A DNA stretch of 6,313 nucleotides, taken from NCBI GenBank assembly GCA_025350985.1, contig JANXWU010000007.1, positions 1 to 6,313 on the forward strand, written 5' to 3'. Shown in pieces: positions 1 to 6,277 of this stretch. Source of the stretch: Spartobacteria bacterium. GTDB taxonomy: Bacteria > Verrucomicrobiota > Verrucomicrobiia > Chthoniobacterales > Chthoniobacteraceae. Below the pieces are notes generated by a model. The model was not told where the DNA came from. It made no database searches and saw nothing but the letters and a program-made list of their open reading frames with translations. A program made the translations under genes and the position numbers. Position 1 is the first letter of the stretch. Each line of letters opens with the position of its first letter.

Positions 1-862
1 CCGTGCGCTTCGCCGCGGGGGTGCCGGTGGCGGTAGTGACGATGCTTTTGGCGGCGACGGCGGCCTGATCCTTGGGCCACGCTTTGATCGGGAGGTGAAG
101 CATGGCTTCCACTGCGGCGTCGCGCTCTTTTCCAACGGCGATCAACTCCGCGAGGACGCCGAAGTTGGCGGCTTCGCTGCCTTTCATGGAGGGCAGCGCG
201 GCAATCGCGCGCTGCTGGATTTCCGGTGTCGGCGCTTCCTTGGCCAACGGGGCGATGCGCGTTTGAAAAACGGCGCGCGCATCGGCGTCGCCCACCAGCG
301 GCAGCGCGCCGACGATGGCGCTGAGATGATCGTTGTCTGACGCGGCTTTTTCCCAAAGCTCATCGGATTTTCCGGCGACGATTGAGATCAGCGCTGCGTA
401 AGCGGCTTCACGCGTCGCGGGCTGTTGCGCCTTGTCGAGCAACTCCTCGATGTCGGCTTTCTTGGCCGCGATTTCCTCGGGCTTGAATTTTGAAATCATC
501 TTGCCCAGGTCCATCGAAGCTGGCGACGCTTCCTCGCCTTTTTCATCGTTGCGTCCGAGCGCGGCGATGAGTTCGGTGACGCGGTCGGTTTTGTGGAGTT
601 TCGCGAGTTCGCTCAATGCTTCCTCGCGATATTTTTTGTCCAGGCCCCGCCTTTTCAGGAACGCCATGAACACGACTTCCTGCCGGGGCAACTCGACGAG
701 TTCCTGGTTCGACAACCGCCCGAGTACGTAATCCGCCGCGCGCGGGTTGCTCGGGATGTAGATGCTTTTCTTTCCCGCCGCGGGTTGCGCCTCTTCCTCT
801 GCGGGCAAAGGCCTCATAGTGGCGACAAGGGAAACGAGGCAAAGAGTCAGGGTGATTTTCAT
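1..862 (-). CDS. Secreted HEAT-like helical-repeat protein, N-terminal part (C-terminus beyond window)
   Basis: An open frame of 287 codons runs from an ATG at 862 to the window edge with no stop, so the gene is partial. The first 21 residues form a signal peptide: a basic start (MK), a hydrophobic core (ITLTLCLVSLVAT) and a likely cut after PLPA, before an acidic EEEA stretch. The mature chain continues with a short motif (IYIPSNP, 34-40) and then alpha-helical repeats rich in Ala, Leu and Glu (about 42-260). Segments such as LVELPRQEVVFMAFL (55-69), EALSELAKLHKTD (81-93) and ELLDKAQQPATREAAY (140-155) match my memory of the helical region that follows the dehydrogenase propeller in large PVC c-type cytochrome-like proteins. 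No CxxCH is present in the visible part, so a heme domain, if any, lies off the left edge. It sits 255 bp downstream of the SGNH/dehydrogenase gene on the same strand and may be co-transcribed with it. No Shine-Dalgarno sequence is visible before the ATG. Family assignment is inference; that it is coding and exported is well supported. Confidence 0.8.
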   Translation of the reverse strand, partial: MKITLTLCLVSLVATMRPLPAEEEAQPAAGKKSIYIPSNPRAADYVLGRLSNQELVELPRQEVVFMAFLKRRGLDKKYREEALSELAKLHKTDRVTELIAALGRNDEKGEEASPASMDLGKMISKFKPEEIAAKKADIEELLDKAQQPATREAAYAALISIVAGKSDELWEKAASDNDHLSAIVGALPLVGDADARAVFQTRIAPLAKEAPTPEIQQRAIAALPSMKGSEAANFGVLAELIAVGKERDAAVEAMLHLPIKAWPKDQAAVAAKSIVTTATGTPAAKRT

Positions 863-918
863 AAGTCAGCGGAGAATGTGGAGGCTAGCGGGCACGGGTC
901 ATTTGGAAAAATCTTTAG

Positions 919-1027
919 TCATTCTGAACGAAGCGAAGAATCGCCATTTTCCTTCGGCTTCACAACGTCGGAAGCAATCCAATAATAGCGATTCTTCCGG
1001 GATTATCCGTTCACGAAGGTTGAGATG
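919..1027. repeat. Degenerate copy of a dispersed intergenic inverted repeat ('HSERSEES / FFASFRMT' type)
   Basis: The left arm (919-944) contains CATTCTGAACGAAGCGAAGAATCGC. Read in different frames it gives the peptides HSERSEES and VILNEAKNR on the plus strand and FFASFRMTK on the minus strand. These phrases are familiar from spurious small proteins called in many unrelated bacterial genomes over this intergenic repeat. The right arm restores the inverse in pieces: GCGATTCTTC (988-997) is the exact reverse complement of GAAGAATCGC (935-944), then CGTTCA (1009-1014 region) and AGATGA follow, with short insertions between them. The element is therefore an eroded inverted repeat of about 109 bp with a 43-bp centre between the perfect 10-bp arms. 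I see no coding potential in it. Whether it is mobile, a MITE-like remnant or a structural element cannot be decided here. Confidence 0.6.
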
Positions 1028-1057
1028 AAGGCTTTGGAGCAAGCACCGGTACGCGCG

Positions 1058-1092
1058 AAGTCGGCATGATCCGTGAGGACTCATGCCGACTT
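1058..1092 (-). terminator. Perfect 12-bp hairpin after the dehydrogenase gene; possible terminator or mRNA 3'-end structure
   Basis: AAGTCGGCATGA (1058-1069) and TCATGCCGACTT (1081-1092) are exact reverse complements with an 11-nt loop. The hairpin begins 25 nt past the TAG stop (1118-1120) of the minus-strand SGNH/dehydrogenase gene, the usual place for a terminator or an RNA-stabilising stem. On the minus strand it is followed by CGCGCGT, not by a T-run, so it is not a canonical Rho-independent terminator. It could instead protect the mRNA 3' end, attenuate read-through into the downstream gene at 862, or be part of a repeat. Confidence 0.4.
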
Positions 1093-1117
1093 TCACATGA
1101 TTAAACGACGAGCGGCG

Positions 1118-3802
1118 CTACTTGCCCTTTGTGGATTTATCGAGCGCCTTCATCGTCTCGTCGAGGCAGTATTTCAGATAGTAATCCTGCTTCTTCGGAT
1201 CTTCTTTTTCGAGCGACGAGAGCGCCACGTCGGCGGCTTCGCGCGTCGTGAAAAAACTGCACGCGCGGATAGCTTCCAGCCGCACGCGCGGATGCTCATC
1301 GACGGCCATCGGTTTCAAAAGCTCCAGCGCGTTTTTCAACCGGTCGTGCCAGTAGCAAAGCACGCGCGTCGCCTGCGCGCGGGCGTGGTGGTCGGGGGAT
1401 TTGAGCACGCGCTTGAGCAAGTCTTCGTTGACGACGTTGTGCCATTGGCAAACCCAGAGTCCTTCGAGAACGTGGTGTTCGTAGGCGGGGTCTTTCTTGT
1501 CGAGACCGGCGACCCACTTGTCCACCGCGGCGACGACTTGTTTGCTGTCGCGTTTGCCCAACTCGATCTTCGCGCGCGTCCGCACGTCGTTCTCCGGCGT
1601 CTTCAAAACTTCGAGCAACGCCTCGATCGGCTGTCCGTCGATGAGCACCGGCTTGATGAGCGGGCGGCCTTCAAAGGTGATGCGGTAGATGCGCCCGTGG
1701 AGATGGTCGCGATTCGGATCGCGCAGGTGGTGTTGCAAATGGCCGATGAGTTGCTGCGACCAGTCGGAGAAAAAGATCGAGCCGTCGGGCGCGACTTTCA
1801 CTTGCGAGGGACGGAAGTTCGGGTCGTCCGATTTCACCAGTTCGGAAAGCGTCTCGCCCTTCACGCCGGCGCCGTCCTCGGTCATTTTCACGCGGAAAAT
1901 TCCCTGAAAGCCGATCACGTTGCAGTTCAGGAAATTGCCCTGAAACTCCTCGGGAAAATGGCGGCTGGTCAGGATCGTCGTGCCGGCGCAAGGGCGCGAC
2001 GGACGCTTCCACCACTCCTGAATTTTCCCATGCGTCGCCGGGAAATCGAGATGGCCGCTGAACGCCGGGCCAAAGTAATTCGCGTTGCCGGTGCCATCGG
2101 TGATGAAGTCGTTGCCCCAGTAATCGAAGACGCGCCCGTGCGGATTGGCGAAGCCGGACGGGATGTAGCGCTCGAACTTTCCGGTGCGCGGTTCGTAGCG
2201 GTAGATGCCGCCGTTCGTGTTGCGAATCGGCCCCCACGCCGTCTCGACCTGCGTGCGGTGAAAAGTGCCGTCGCTGCAATAAACCGCGCCGCCGGGTTCA
2301 AGGCACATCGAGTTGGTTTCATGATGCGAATCCGCGGCGTCGAGATGGTTGAGCATGTGCTCAGTCGTGTCATATTTGCCGTCGCCGTTCGTGTCGCGCA
2401 GCCAGAGCAAATTCGGCGAGCGCATTACCAGCACGCCGTCTTTATAAAACTGAAAACCAGTCGGGCAGTTCAAGTCGTCCGCGAAGTGCGTGACCTTGTC
2501 GGCCTTGCCCGCGCCTTTGGTGTCCTCAAAGATCAGCAGGCTGTCGCCCTTTTTGCTCGTCGGCGTGCGCTCGGGGTAGTTTGGCCACGCGGCTACCCAC
2601 AGGCGGCCCTTCGGATCGAACTCCATCTGCACCGGATTGACGAGTTCTGGGAATTCCTTCTCGCTCGCCCACAGCGTCACTTTGCAGCCGGGCGGAAGTG
2701 TCATGTGCTTGATCGCCTCCACTGGATCGAGGTAAGGCTTCACGTCGTCCTTGTTTGGCCCGATGGGCGGCACGGGCGGCAGATTCAAGTCGTCCACTTT
2801 TAGGTCGCCGCCCTTCGCGATGGCCCACACGCGCTTCTCGCGGTTCTCCGTTTTCACGTCGCGCTGCGCCATTTCTGGCAGCAAGATCGCGGCGTTGTCG
2901 ATTTTCGGGCCCGCTTTTCCCTCCGGCGTCTTCCCGGACACATAGCCGATCTTCGACCGTCCGCCGTAAATGTTGAACGCATCCACGGTGCGGTAGCGGT
3001 CATGCCATTCGTTGTCCTTGTCGAGGACCGCCGCGCGCAGTTTTTCCAGATTGCTGCCCGAGGGGGCTTCGCCGAAGAGCGCTTGGAAAATGACGGGCGC
3101 GAGGGCGTGATTTCCCTGCTCAGACAAGTGGACGCTGTTGAAAGTCAGCGAGACATTTTGCTTCGCAGCGGCGGCGTAAAGCTGCTGCGACGGCGCGAAG
3201 AGATCGACAAACTTCACGTCATTCGCCTTCGCCACTTCGGCCATCGCGGCAGAATACTTCGCGAGATTTTTGTTCGTCTCGGTCGGGTCGGGGTAGTTGG
3301 GATCGAGATGTCTCTCGGCAGCGATCGGTCCGAAAAGAACGACACGCGGAGCGCCTTTGCCGTTGTAGTTTTTCGTTTTAGTTTCCGCGAGATAAGCCCC
3401 CAAATCCTGTTTGAACTTGTCCAAGCCCGCGTCGCCTTTGAACGATTCGTTAAAGCCGAAAAACACGAACAAGACATCCGCTTTCAGCCGCGTAAGCCAC
3501 TCGTCGTTCGAGTAAACGCCGTCCGAGCGGTTGCGCAGCGACTTATCGCCCTTGGCGGTGTAACCGCCCACTTCGTCACCGGAAAAACCAACATTGCGGA
3601 TGACCAGGTCGGCTTTGGGGAACTTGGTATAAAGCAGCGTTTCCAGCCAGCCGTCATACTGAAAACGGTCGGGCAGCGAATTACCAACGAGGCAGACGTG
3701 GTCGCCCGGTTGCAGGGTGAAATTGGTCGCGGCAAAGGAAGTGAAGCCGGTGACGGCAAACCAAACTAAGACGGACAGGAGTCGGAGGGATCTGGGATTC
3801 AT
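1118..3802 (-). CDS. Secreted SGNH/GDSL hydrolase fused to PVC-type 'membrane-bound dehydrogenase' beta-propeller and HEAT-like tail
   Basis: Start: I chose the ATG at 3802 (894 residues), which opens directly into a signal peptide (MNPRSLRLL, then SVLVWFAVTGF, cut near SFAA). A TTG at 3817 would add five residues. Domains, numbered from the ATG: (1) SGNH hydrolase, about 29-243, with block I GNS (Ser42), GFNES (116-120) supplying the Asn, and NSVH (222-225) supplying the catalytic His225; the usual Asp of D-x-x-H is Asn222. (2) A linker, about 245-360. (3) A glucose/sorbosone-dehydrogenase-like propeller of the TIGR02604 type, about 363-708, with a DTNGDGKYD calcium-like loop (470-478) and the family hallmark stretch SDWSQQLIGHLQHHLRDP (679-696) followed by HGRIYR. 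(4) HEAT-like helices, about 722-894. No CxxCH heme motif is present. The protein is expected to be exported. The SGNH part probably removes esters, such as acetyl groups on glycans, and the propeller may oxidise sugars or alcohols, but both substrates are inference. The helical gene at 862 lies downstream on the same strand. Confidence 0.9.
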   Translation of the reverse strand: MNPRSLRLLSVLVWFAVTGFTSFAATNFTLQPGDHVCLVGNSLPDRFQYDGWLETLLYTKFPKADLVIRNVGFSGDEVGGYTAKGDKSLRNRSDGVYSNDEWLTRLKADVLFVFFGFNESFKGDAGLDKFKQDLGAYLAETKTKNYNGKGAPRVVLFGPIAAERHLDPNYPDPTETNKNLAKYSAAMAEVAKANDVKFVDLFAPSQQLYAAAAKQNVSLTFNSVHLSEQGNHALAPVIFQALFGEAPSGSNLEKLRAAVLDKDNEWHDRYRTVDAFNIYGGRSKIGYVSGKTPEGKAGPKIDNAAILLPEMAQRDVKTENREKRVWAIAKGGDLKVDDLNLPPVPPIGPNKDDVKPYLDPVEAIKHMTLPPGCKVTLWASEKEFPELVNPVQMEFDPKGRLWVAAWPNYPERTPTSKKGDSLLIFEDTKGAGKADKVTHFADDLNCPTGFQFYKDGVLVMRSPNLLWLRDTNGDGKYDTTEHMLNHLDAADSHHETNSMCLEPGGAVYCSDGTFHRTQVETAWGPIRNTNGGIYRYEPRTGKFERYIPSGFANPHGRVFDYWGNDFITDGTGNANYFGPAFSGHLDFPATHGKIQEWWKRPSRPCAGTTILTSRHFPEEFQGNFLNCNVIGFQGIFRVKMTEDGAGVKGETLSELVKSDDPNFRPSQVKVAPDGSIFFSDWSQQLIGHLQHHLRDPNRDHLHGRIYRITFEGRPLIKPVLIDGQPIEALLEVLKTPENDVRTRAKIELGKRDSKQVVAAVDKWVAGLDKKDPAYEHHVLEGLWVCQWHNVVNEDLLKRVLKSPDHHARAQATRVLCYWHDRLKNALELLKPMAVDEHPRVRLEAIRACSFFTTREAADVALSSLEKEDPKKQDYYLKYCLDETMKALDKSTKGK

Positions 3803-3856
3803 GTTGTGTTTTCTCAATGCCGGCGGCCACCTTGGCTTAGGACAAAAAGGTCGCTC

Positions 3857-3885
3857 GTGTTAGTTCATTTCCAGCGCGGGTTCAA
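3857..3885 (-). promoter_or_regulatory. Weak sigma70-like promoter candidate for the SGNH/dehydrogenase gene
   Basis: On the minus strand TTGAAC (3885-3880) and TAACAC (3862-3857) are separated by exactly 17 bp, about 55 bp upstream of the ATG at 3802. The matches to TTGACA and TATAAT are only partial (4 of 6 and 3 of 6). The placement in the 89-bp divergent intergenic region is sensible. I see no convincing operator or riboswitch there, and no clear promoter for the divergent plus-strand gene. Confidence 0.22.
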
Positions 3886-3891
3886 GCAGGA

Positions 3892-4317
3892 ATGCCGTGG
3901 AAAAAGACGCCGCCGCGAGATATCCGTTCCGATTTCGCCTCGACTTTCCGGGAATCCATGCGAACTTGCCCGCTCATGAAAAAAACAAGCGGCTTCTCAC
4001 GTCGGGGGCCCGACATCGTCACCGAGGAACTGGCCCTCGTTCTCTCCCAAAAAACGTCGTTCGAGTTCAAACCGCTGTTTGACATCGTCCATGCCAACCT
4101 GCGCGCGCGCAACGCCGCCAGCGGGGGCGAGGAAATGCTGCGCCTGCGCGCCTACGAAAAACTGCAAAGCCTCGTTCAGCGCGGCATGGTGACGAAAACC
4201 ACGACCAAAACCGGCAAGAAGTATAAGGGTTCCGCCACCGCCCTGCTCGCGGTGACCAACCCGCCTCCGATTGTCCCTTACGCGCCCGCTTCTGCCGCGA
4301 CTCCGGCCTCGAAGTAA
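3892..4317 (+). CDS. Small basic hypothetical protein, possible winged-helix fold
   Basis: This is a 141-residue protein that I do not recognise by name. The central part (about 42-120) is most protein-like: a helix EELALVLSQ, then FKPLFDIVHANLRAR, then AYEKLQSLVQRGMVTK followed by a Lys/Thr-rich turn (KTTTKTGKKYKG) and a short strand ALLAV. A helix ending in 'L-x-x-L-V-x-R-G-M-V' followed by a basic hairpin is what a winged helix-turn-helix often looks like, so DNA binding is possible but unproven. The C-terminus is Pro/Ala-rich and probably disordered. The start is uncertain: ATGs at 3892, 3958 and 3976 are all in frame, none has a good Shine-Dalgarno sequence, and the first 28 codons have weaker GC3 bias than the rest. 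The ATG at 3976 (MKKTSGFSRRG) is a credible shorter start. It is transcribed divergently from the SGNH gene and lies 71 bp before the next plus-strand gene. Confidence 0.65.
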   Translation: MPWKKTPPRDIRSDFASTFRESMRTCPLMKKTSGFSRRGPDIVTEELALVLSQKTSFEFKPLFDIVHANLRARNAASGGEEMLRLRAYEKLQSLVQRGMVTKTTTKTGKKYKGSATALLAVTNPPPIVPYAPASAATPASK

Positions 4318-4388
4318 AGGTCGCTTTTGGTTTCTGCGCGCGCCGAAAGTGCGCGATCGCCCCAACGACAACGCCCGCGCTTCCTCGC

Positions 4389-5015
4389 GTGGAAATTTTT
4401 TCCGCGATTGTCATGCCGGATCACGCCGACGCGTTGACTGCTTTGGTCGAATATCTCGACGAGCACGCCGCCGAGTTTCGCGACGACTTCACGCGCAAGT
4501 TTCGCAGCCGCGCAAAAGTGATCGACGACCCGGCCCGCCCCGAAACCCTGGTTTTCGAGATTGAGCGGCACCGCGGGATTTTGGGGACGTGTTACAAACC
4601 GGGCGTGCCGATGAGTTCCTTCATCACTTACTGGCCGCGTTACGCTTTCCATCTTGTGGTAAAAAAGCTGGAGCCGGTGGGTTTGATCCGTCCCTCGCAG
4701 TGGACCTTTGGCGCCTCCGCAGACGCGGAAGTCGGCGGTCTCGCGTTTCGCTTTTCCAAAGCGCCGACGGGAGGCGTGCGGGTGACGGAGAAGGCTTCCG
4801 GCAACTTTGCTCTGGTGACGAATCGTGACGAGGCGGAAAGCTTTGCCGCCGGCCTGGTTGGACGTTGGAATCTGGATCGTTACGCACTTGAAGCTGGCGA
4901 TGCGCTGGCACCTGCCCAGCGACAGGAATACCTCAGGGCAGTAAGACAGGAACTGGAAAATGCCGCGCGCCGGAGATTAACCGACTATTGGAACCTGCTC
5001 TTTAAGACTTCTTAG
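4389..5015 (+). CDS. Hypothetical protein of about 200 residues, no family recognised
   Basis: A 208-codon frame opens with GTG at 4389 and ends with TAG at 5013-5015. An ATG at 4413 (MPDHADALTALVEYL) gives 200 residues and may be the true start, since no clear ribosome binding site favours either. The protein is soluble in character, with no signal peptide or membrane segment. The N-terminal part is acidic and helical (ALTALVEYLDEHAAEF). A hydrophobic/aromatic middle follows (SSFITYWPRYAFHLVVKKL, about 76-94), then a likely beta-rich section with Gly-Gly turns (about 105-145). The C-terminal helix is strongly charged (RQEYLRAVRQELENAARRR, about 177-195). I can name neither a domain nor catalytic residues. 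It lies 71 bp downstream of the small basic protein on the same strand, so the two may share a transcript, and it converges on the protease gene. Codon third positions are GC-rich like the neighbours, which supports real coding. Confidence 0.7.
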   Translation: MEIFSAIVMPDHADALTALVEYLDEHAAEFRDDFTRKFRSRAKVIDDPARPETLVFEIERHRGILGTCYKPGVPMSSFITYWPRYAFHLVVKKLEPVGLIRPSQWTFGASADAEVGGLAFRFSKAPTGGVRVTEKASGNFALVTNRDEAESFAAGLVGRWNLDRYALEAGDALAPAQRQEYLRAVRQELENAARRRLTDYWNLLFKTS

Positions 5016-5053
5016 GACCGAAGCCAGTTAGTTCCATCTTCAATCCTCTTCCG

Positions 5054-6220
5054 TTAAGCATCGGCTTCCGCGTTCTGCGCCGTGCGATTGAGCCATTTGC
5101 CGCCAAACATCCGGCACTCAAATCCCACGGGCGGCGACTGCAACAACAGTTGTTGTTGCACTATGCCCGGCGCGGCTTGCGTTACTTGGTTCACCATCTG
5201 CTGAAGTAACTGCTGGATATTCGCCGGGATAGAGTAGAGCGGCATGTCAGTCGGCAGGACAAGATTCACGTTTATTTGCAGCTTGGGATTCGGCGGCACC
5301 AGCCGTTTGCGGCGATGAATGACCGATCCTTCATAAACATCCCATCGACCCACTGACTCGATCGTCGCGAAGGGCACATTGGCCTGGGTCGCTTCTTCGG
5401 CGTTTTGCGTGAGCAAGAGTGATTCAGAGTCAATCGGCTCTTCCGGTTTGAGCCAGTGCTCATAACTCTCGTATAACTTCCACAAGAGTTCTTCCTCCTT
5501 TACCCTGGCATTTTGGACTGGCAGGCCCAACTCCTTTGCCTCCTTGCGTCCAATGGCATGGCCGTGGGAATACATCCTTTCCGTCAAGGTGCCAATGATC
5601 GCCTCAATCTTAGCCTCAGGTATTTCCACATTGCGCGCGGCGAGTAACTTTCTAGCAACCAGTCGAATGTGCGAATACTGCCGGTTCACCGTGCCGAGAG
5701 TAAGTGGAGTAAGATGACTCGCCAGCAGACCGATTACTTGCGCGAGCGCCGCCTGGTCATTGATTCCGACTGCCTCCCGCATAAAGGAGACATAGGAAGA
5801 GACATCCTCGACTCCTACCGCCGATGGCACGCCCGCCGCGCCGGTGATGTTATTAAGCGTAGGATCAATGGGACTTAACTCTCCTTTTTTGCCCATGACT
5901 ATCCTATCCGCGCCCAAGCAGATCATGGTCGCCGCACTTTGCGCCCGATAGGGCACTAATACCTCGAACTCATCCGAGAACTCGCGGATCATCGAGACGA
6001 TTCGCCAAGGAACACTGACATCACCGCCCCGGCTATAAAGGAATAGGTCGAGCTTTTGTTTCTTTCTTCCCCGGCGCGACATTTCCTGCAAATGCCGGTA
6101 AAGCAGCCGGACGGCGTCCTCCGCGATGCGAGCCTGTCCGCCGGTGAAGTAAACCAAGACCTTCGAGCCGCGGAGCTTTTCGAGCGCCGCCAAAAGTTTA
6201 ACCCGCTGCGTTCGATTCAT
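5054..6220 (-). CDS. SDH proteinase-family serine protease (ClpP/crotonase fold) with C-terminal extension
   Basis: A 388-residue protein with the core of the serine dehydrogenase proteinase family (SDH_sah type), related in fold to SppA and ClpP. Visible landmarks are the first strand (KVLVYFTGG, 20-28), the SRGGD oxyanion-hole segment (63-67) after a hydrophobic strand, the nucleophile region PYRAQSAATMICLGAD (90-105) with Ser95 as likely nucleophile, and GKKGELSPIDPTL (110-122), where Lys111/112 and Asp119 are the usual conserved positions. MYSHGHAIGRKEAKELGL (216-233) is another family-typical block. There is no signal peptide or transmembrane segment, so it should be cytoplasmic or membrane-peripheral. 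Residues from about 310 on look like an added tail: a strand-like INVNLVLP, a Gln/Leu-rich helix (NIQQLLQQMVNQVTQ, QQQLLLQ) and a Cys-containing end. The ATG at 6220 is fixed by an in-frame TAG at 6230-6232. Lines sampled by hand are about 43-57% GC against about 62% in neighbouring genes, which hints at a different origin. The natural substrate is unknown. Confidence 0.85.
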   Translation of the reverse strand: MNRTQRVKLLAALEKLRGSKVLVYFTGGQARIAEDAVRLLYRHLQEMSRRGRKKQKLDLFLYSRGGDVSVPWRIVSMIREFSDEFEVLVPYRAQSAATMICLGADRIVMGKKGELSPIDPTLNNITGAAGVPSAVGVEDVSSYVSFMREAVGINDQAALAQVIGLLASHLTPLTLGTVNRQYSHIRLVARKLLAARNVEIPEAKIEAIIGTLTERMYSHGHAIGRKEAKELGLPVQNARVKEEELLWKLYESYEHWLKPEEPIDSESLLLTQNAEEATQANVPFATIESVGRWDVYEGSVIHRRKRLVPPNPKLQINVNLVLPTDMPLYSIPANIQQLLQQMVNQVTQAAPGIVQQQLLLQSPPVGFECRMFGGKWLNRTAQNAEADA

Positions 6221-6229
6221 CGCCGGTGT

Positions 6230-6277
6230 CTAGTGGCCGCGCGACTCTGCTGGCAAGCCCAGTTTGGTAAATTTCAT
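6230..6277 (-). CDS. 15-codon mini-ORF upstream of the protease gene (possible coupling leader)
   Basis: The ATG at 6277 starts MKFTKLGLPAESRGH and ends at TAG (6230-6232), 9 nt before the protease ATG at 6220 and in the same frame. It has the best ribosome binding site in the window (GGAGG, 7 nt upstream) and overlaps the stop of the preceding gene in an ATGA arrangement. It may be a leader that hands ribosomes on to the protease, or the old N-terminus of the protease cut off by a TAG mutation. It is too short for composition to prove that it is translated. Confidence 0.35.
   Translation of the reverse strand: MKFTKLGLPAESRGH

Noticed and set aside
95..985. Several plus-strand frames and a minus-strand frame (543-842) over the left gene
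   Set aside because: The minus-strand frame from 862 has a signal peptide and regular helical repeats that explain this DNA; the others are Arg-rich shadows or read into the dispersed repeat.
899..1096. Small frames across the intergenic gap (plus 762-1028, minus 899-1096)
   Set aside because: They translate the intergenic repeat and hairpin; peptides of this type are a known source of spurious gene calls.
1058..1117. Hammerhead-like or other small ribozyme around the hairpin
   Set aside because: The conserved core (CUGANGA with GAAA in the right arrangement) is absent.
1073..2803. A 576-codon open frame on the plus strand
   Set aside because: It lies wholly antisense to the SGNH/dehydrogenase gene, whose domains are clear. 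The translation is Arg/Val/His-rich with no domain logic, as expected for the mirror frame of a GC3-rich gene.
3002..3769. A 255-codon plus-strand frame
   Set aside because: It is antisense to the SGNH domain with the same shadow composition and no independent motif.
4278..4652. Minus-strand frames overlapping the two plus-strand hypothetical genes
   Set aside because: The plus-strand frames have better codon bias and more protein-like hydrophobic patterning; the minus-strand frames are Arg-rich and straddle the gene boundary.
5016..5068. Possible bidirectional terminator between the converging genes (GAAGCC ... GGCTTC)
   Set aside because: The arms are only 6 bp with a 37-nt loop and there is no T-run on either side.
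5139..5160. Near-palindrome TGCAACAACA-gt-TGTTGTTGCA
   Set aside because: It lies inside the protease gene and follows from codons for QQQLLLQ (CAA/TTG runs), so it is most simply coding low complexity rather than a regulatory site.
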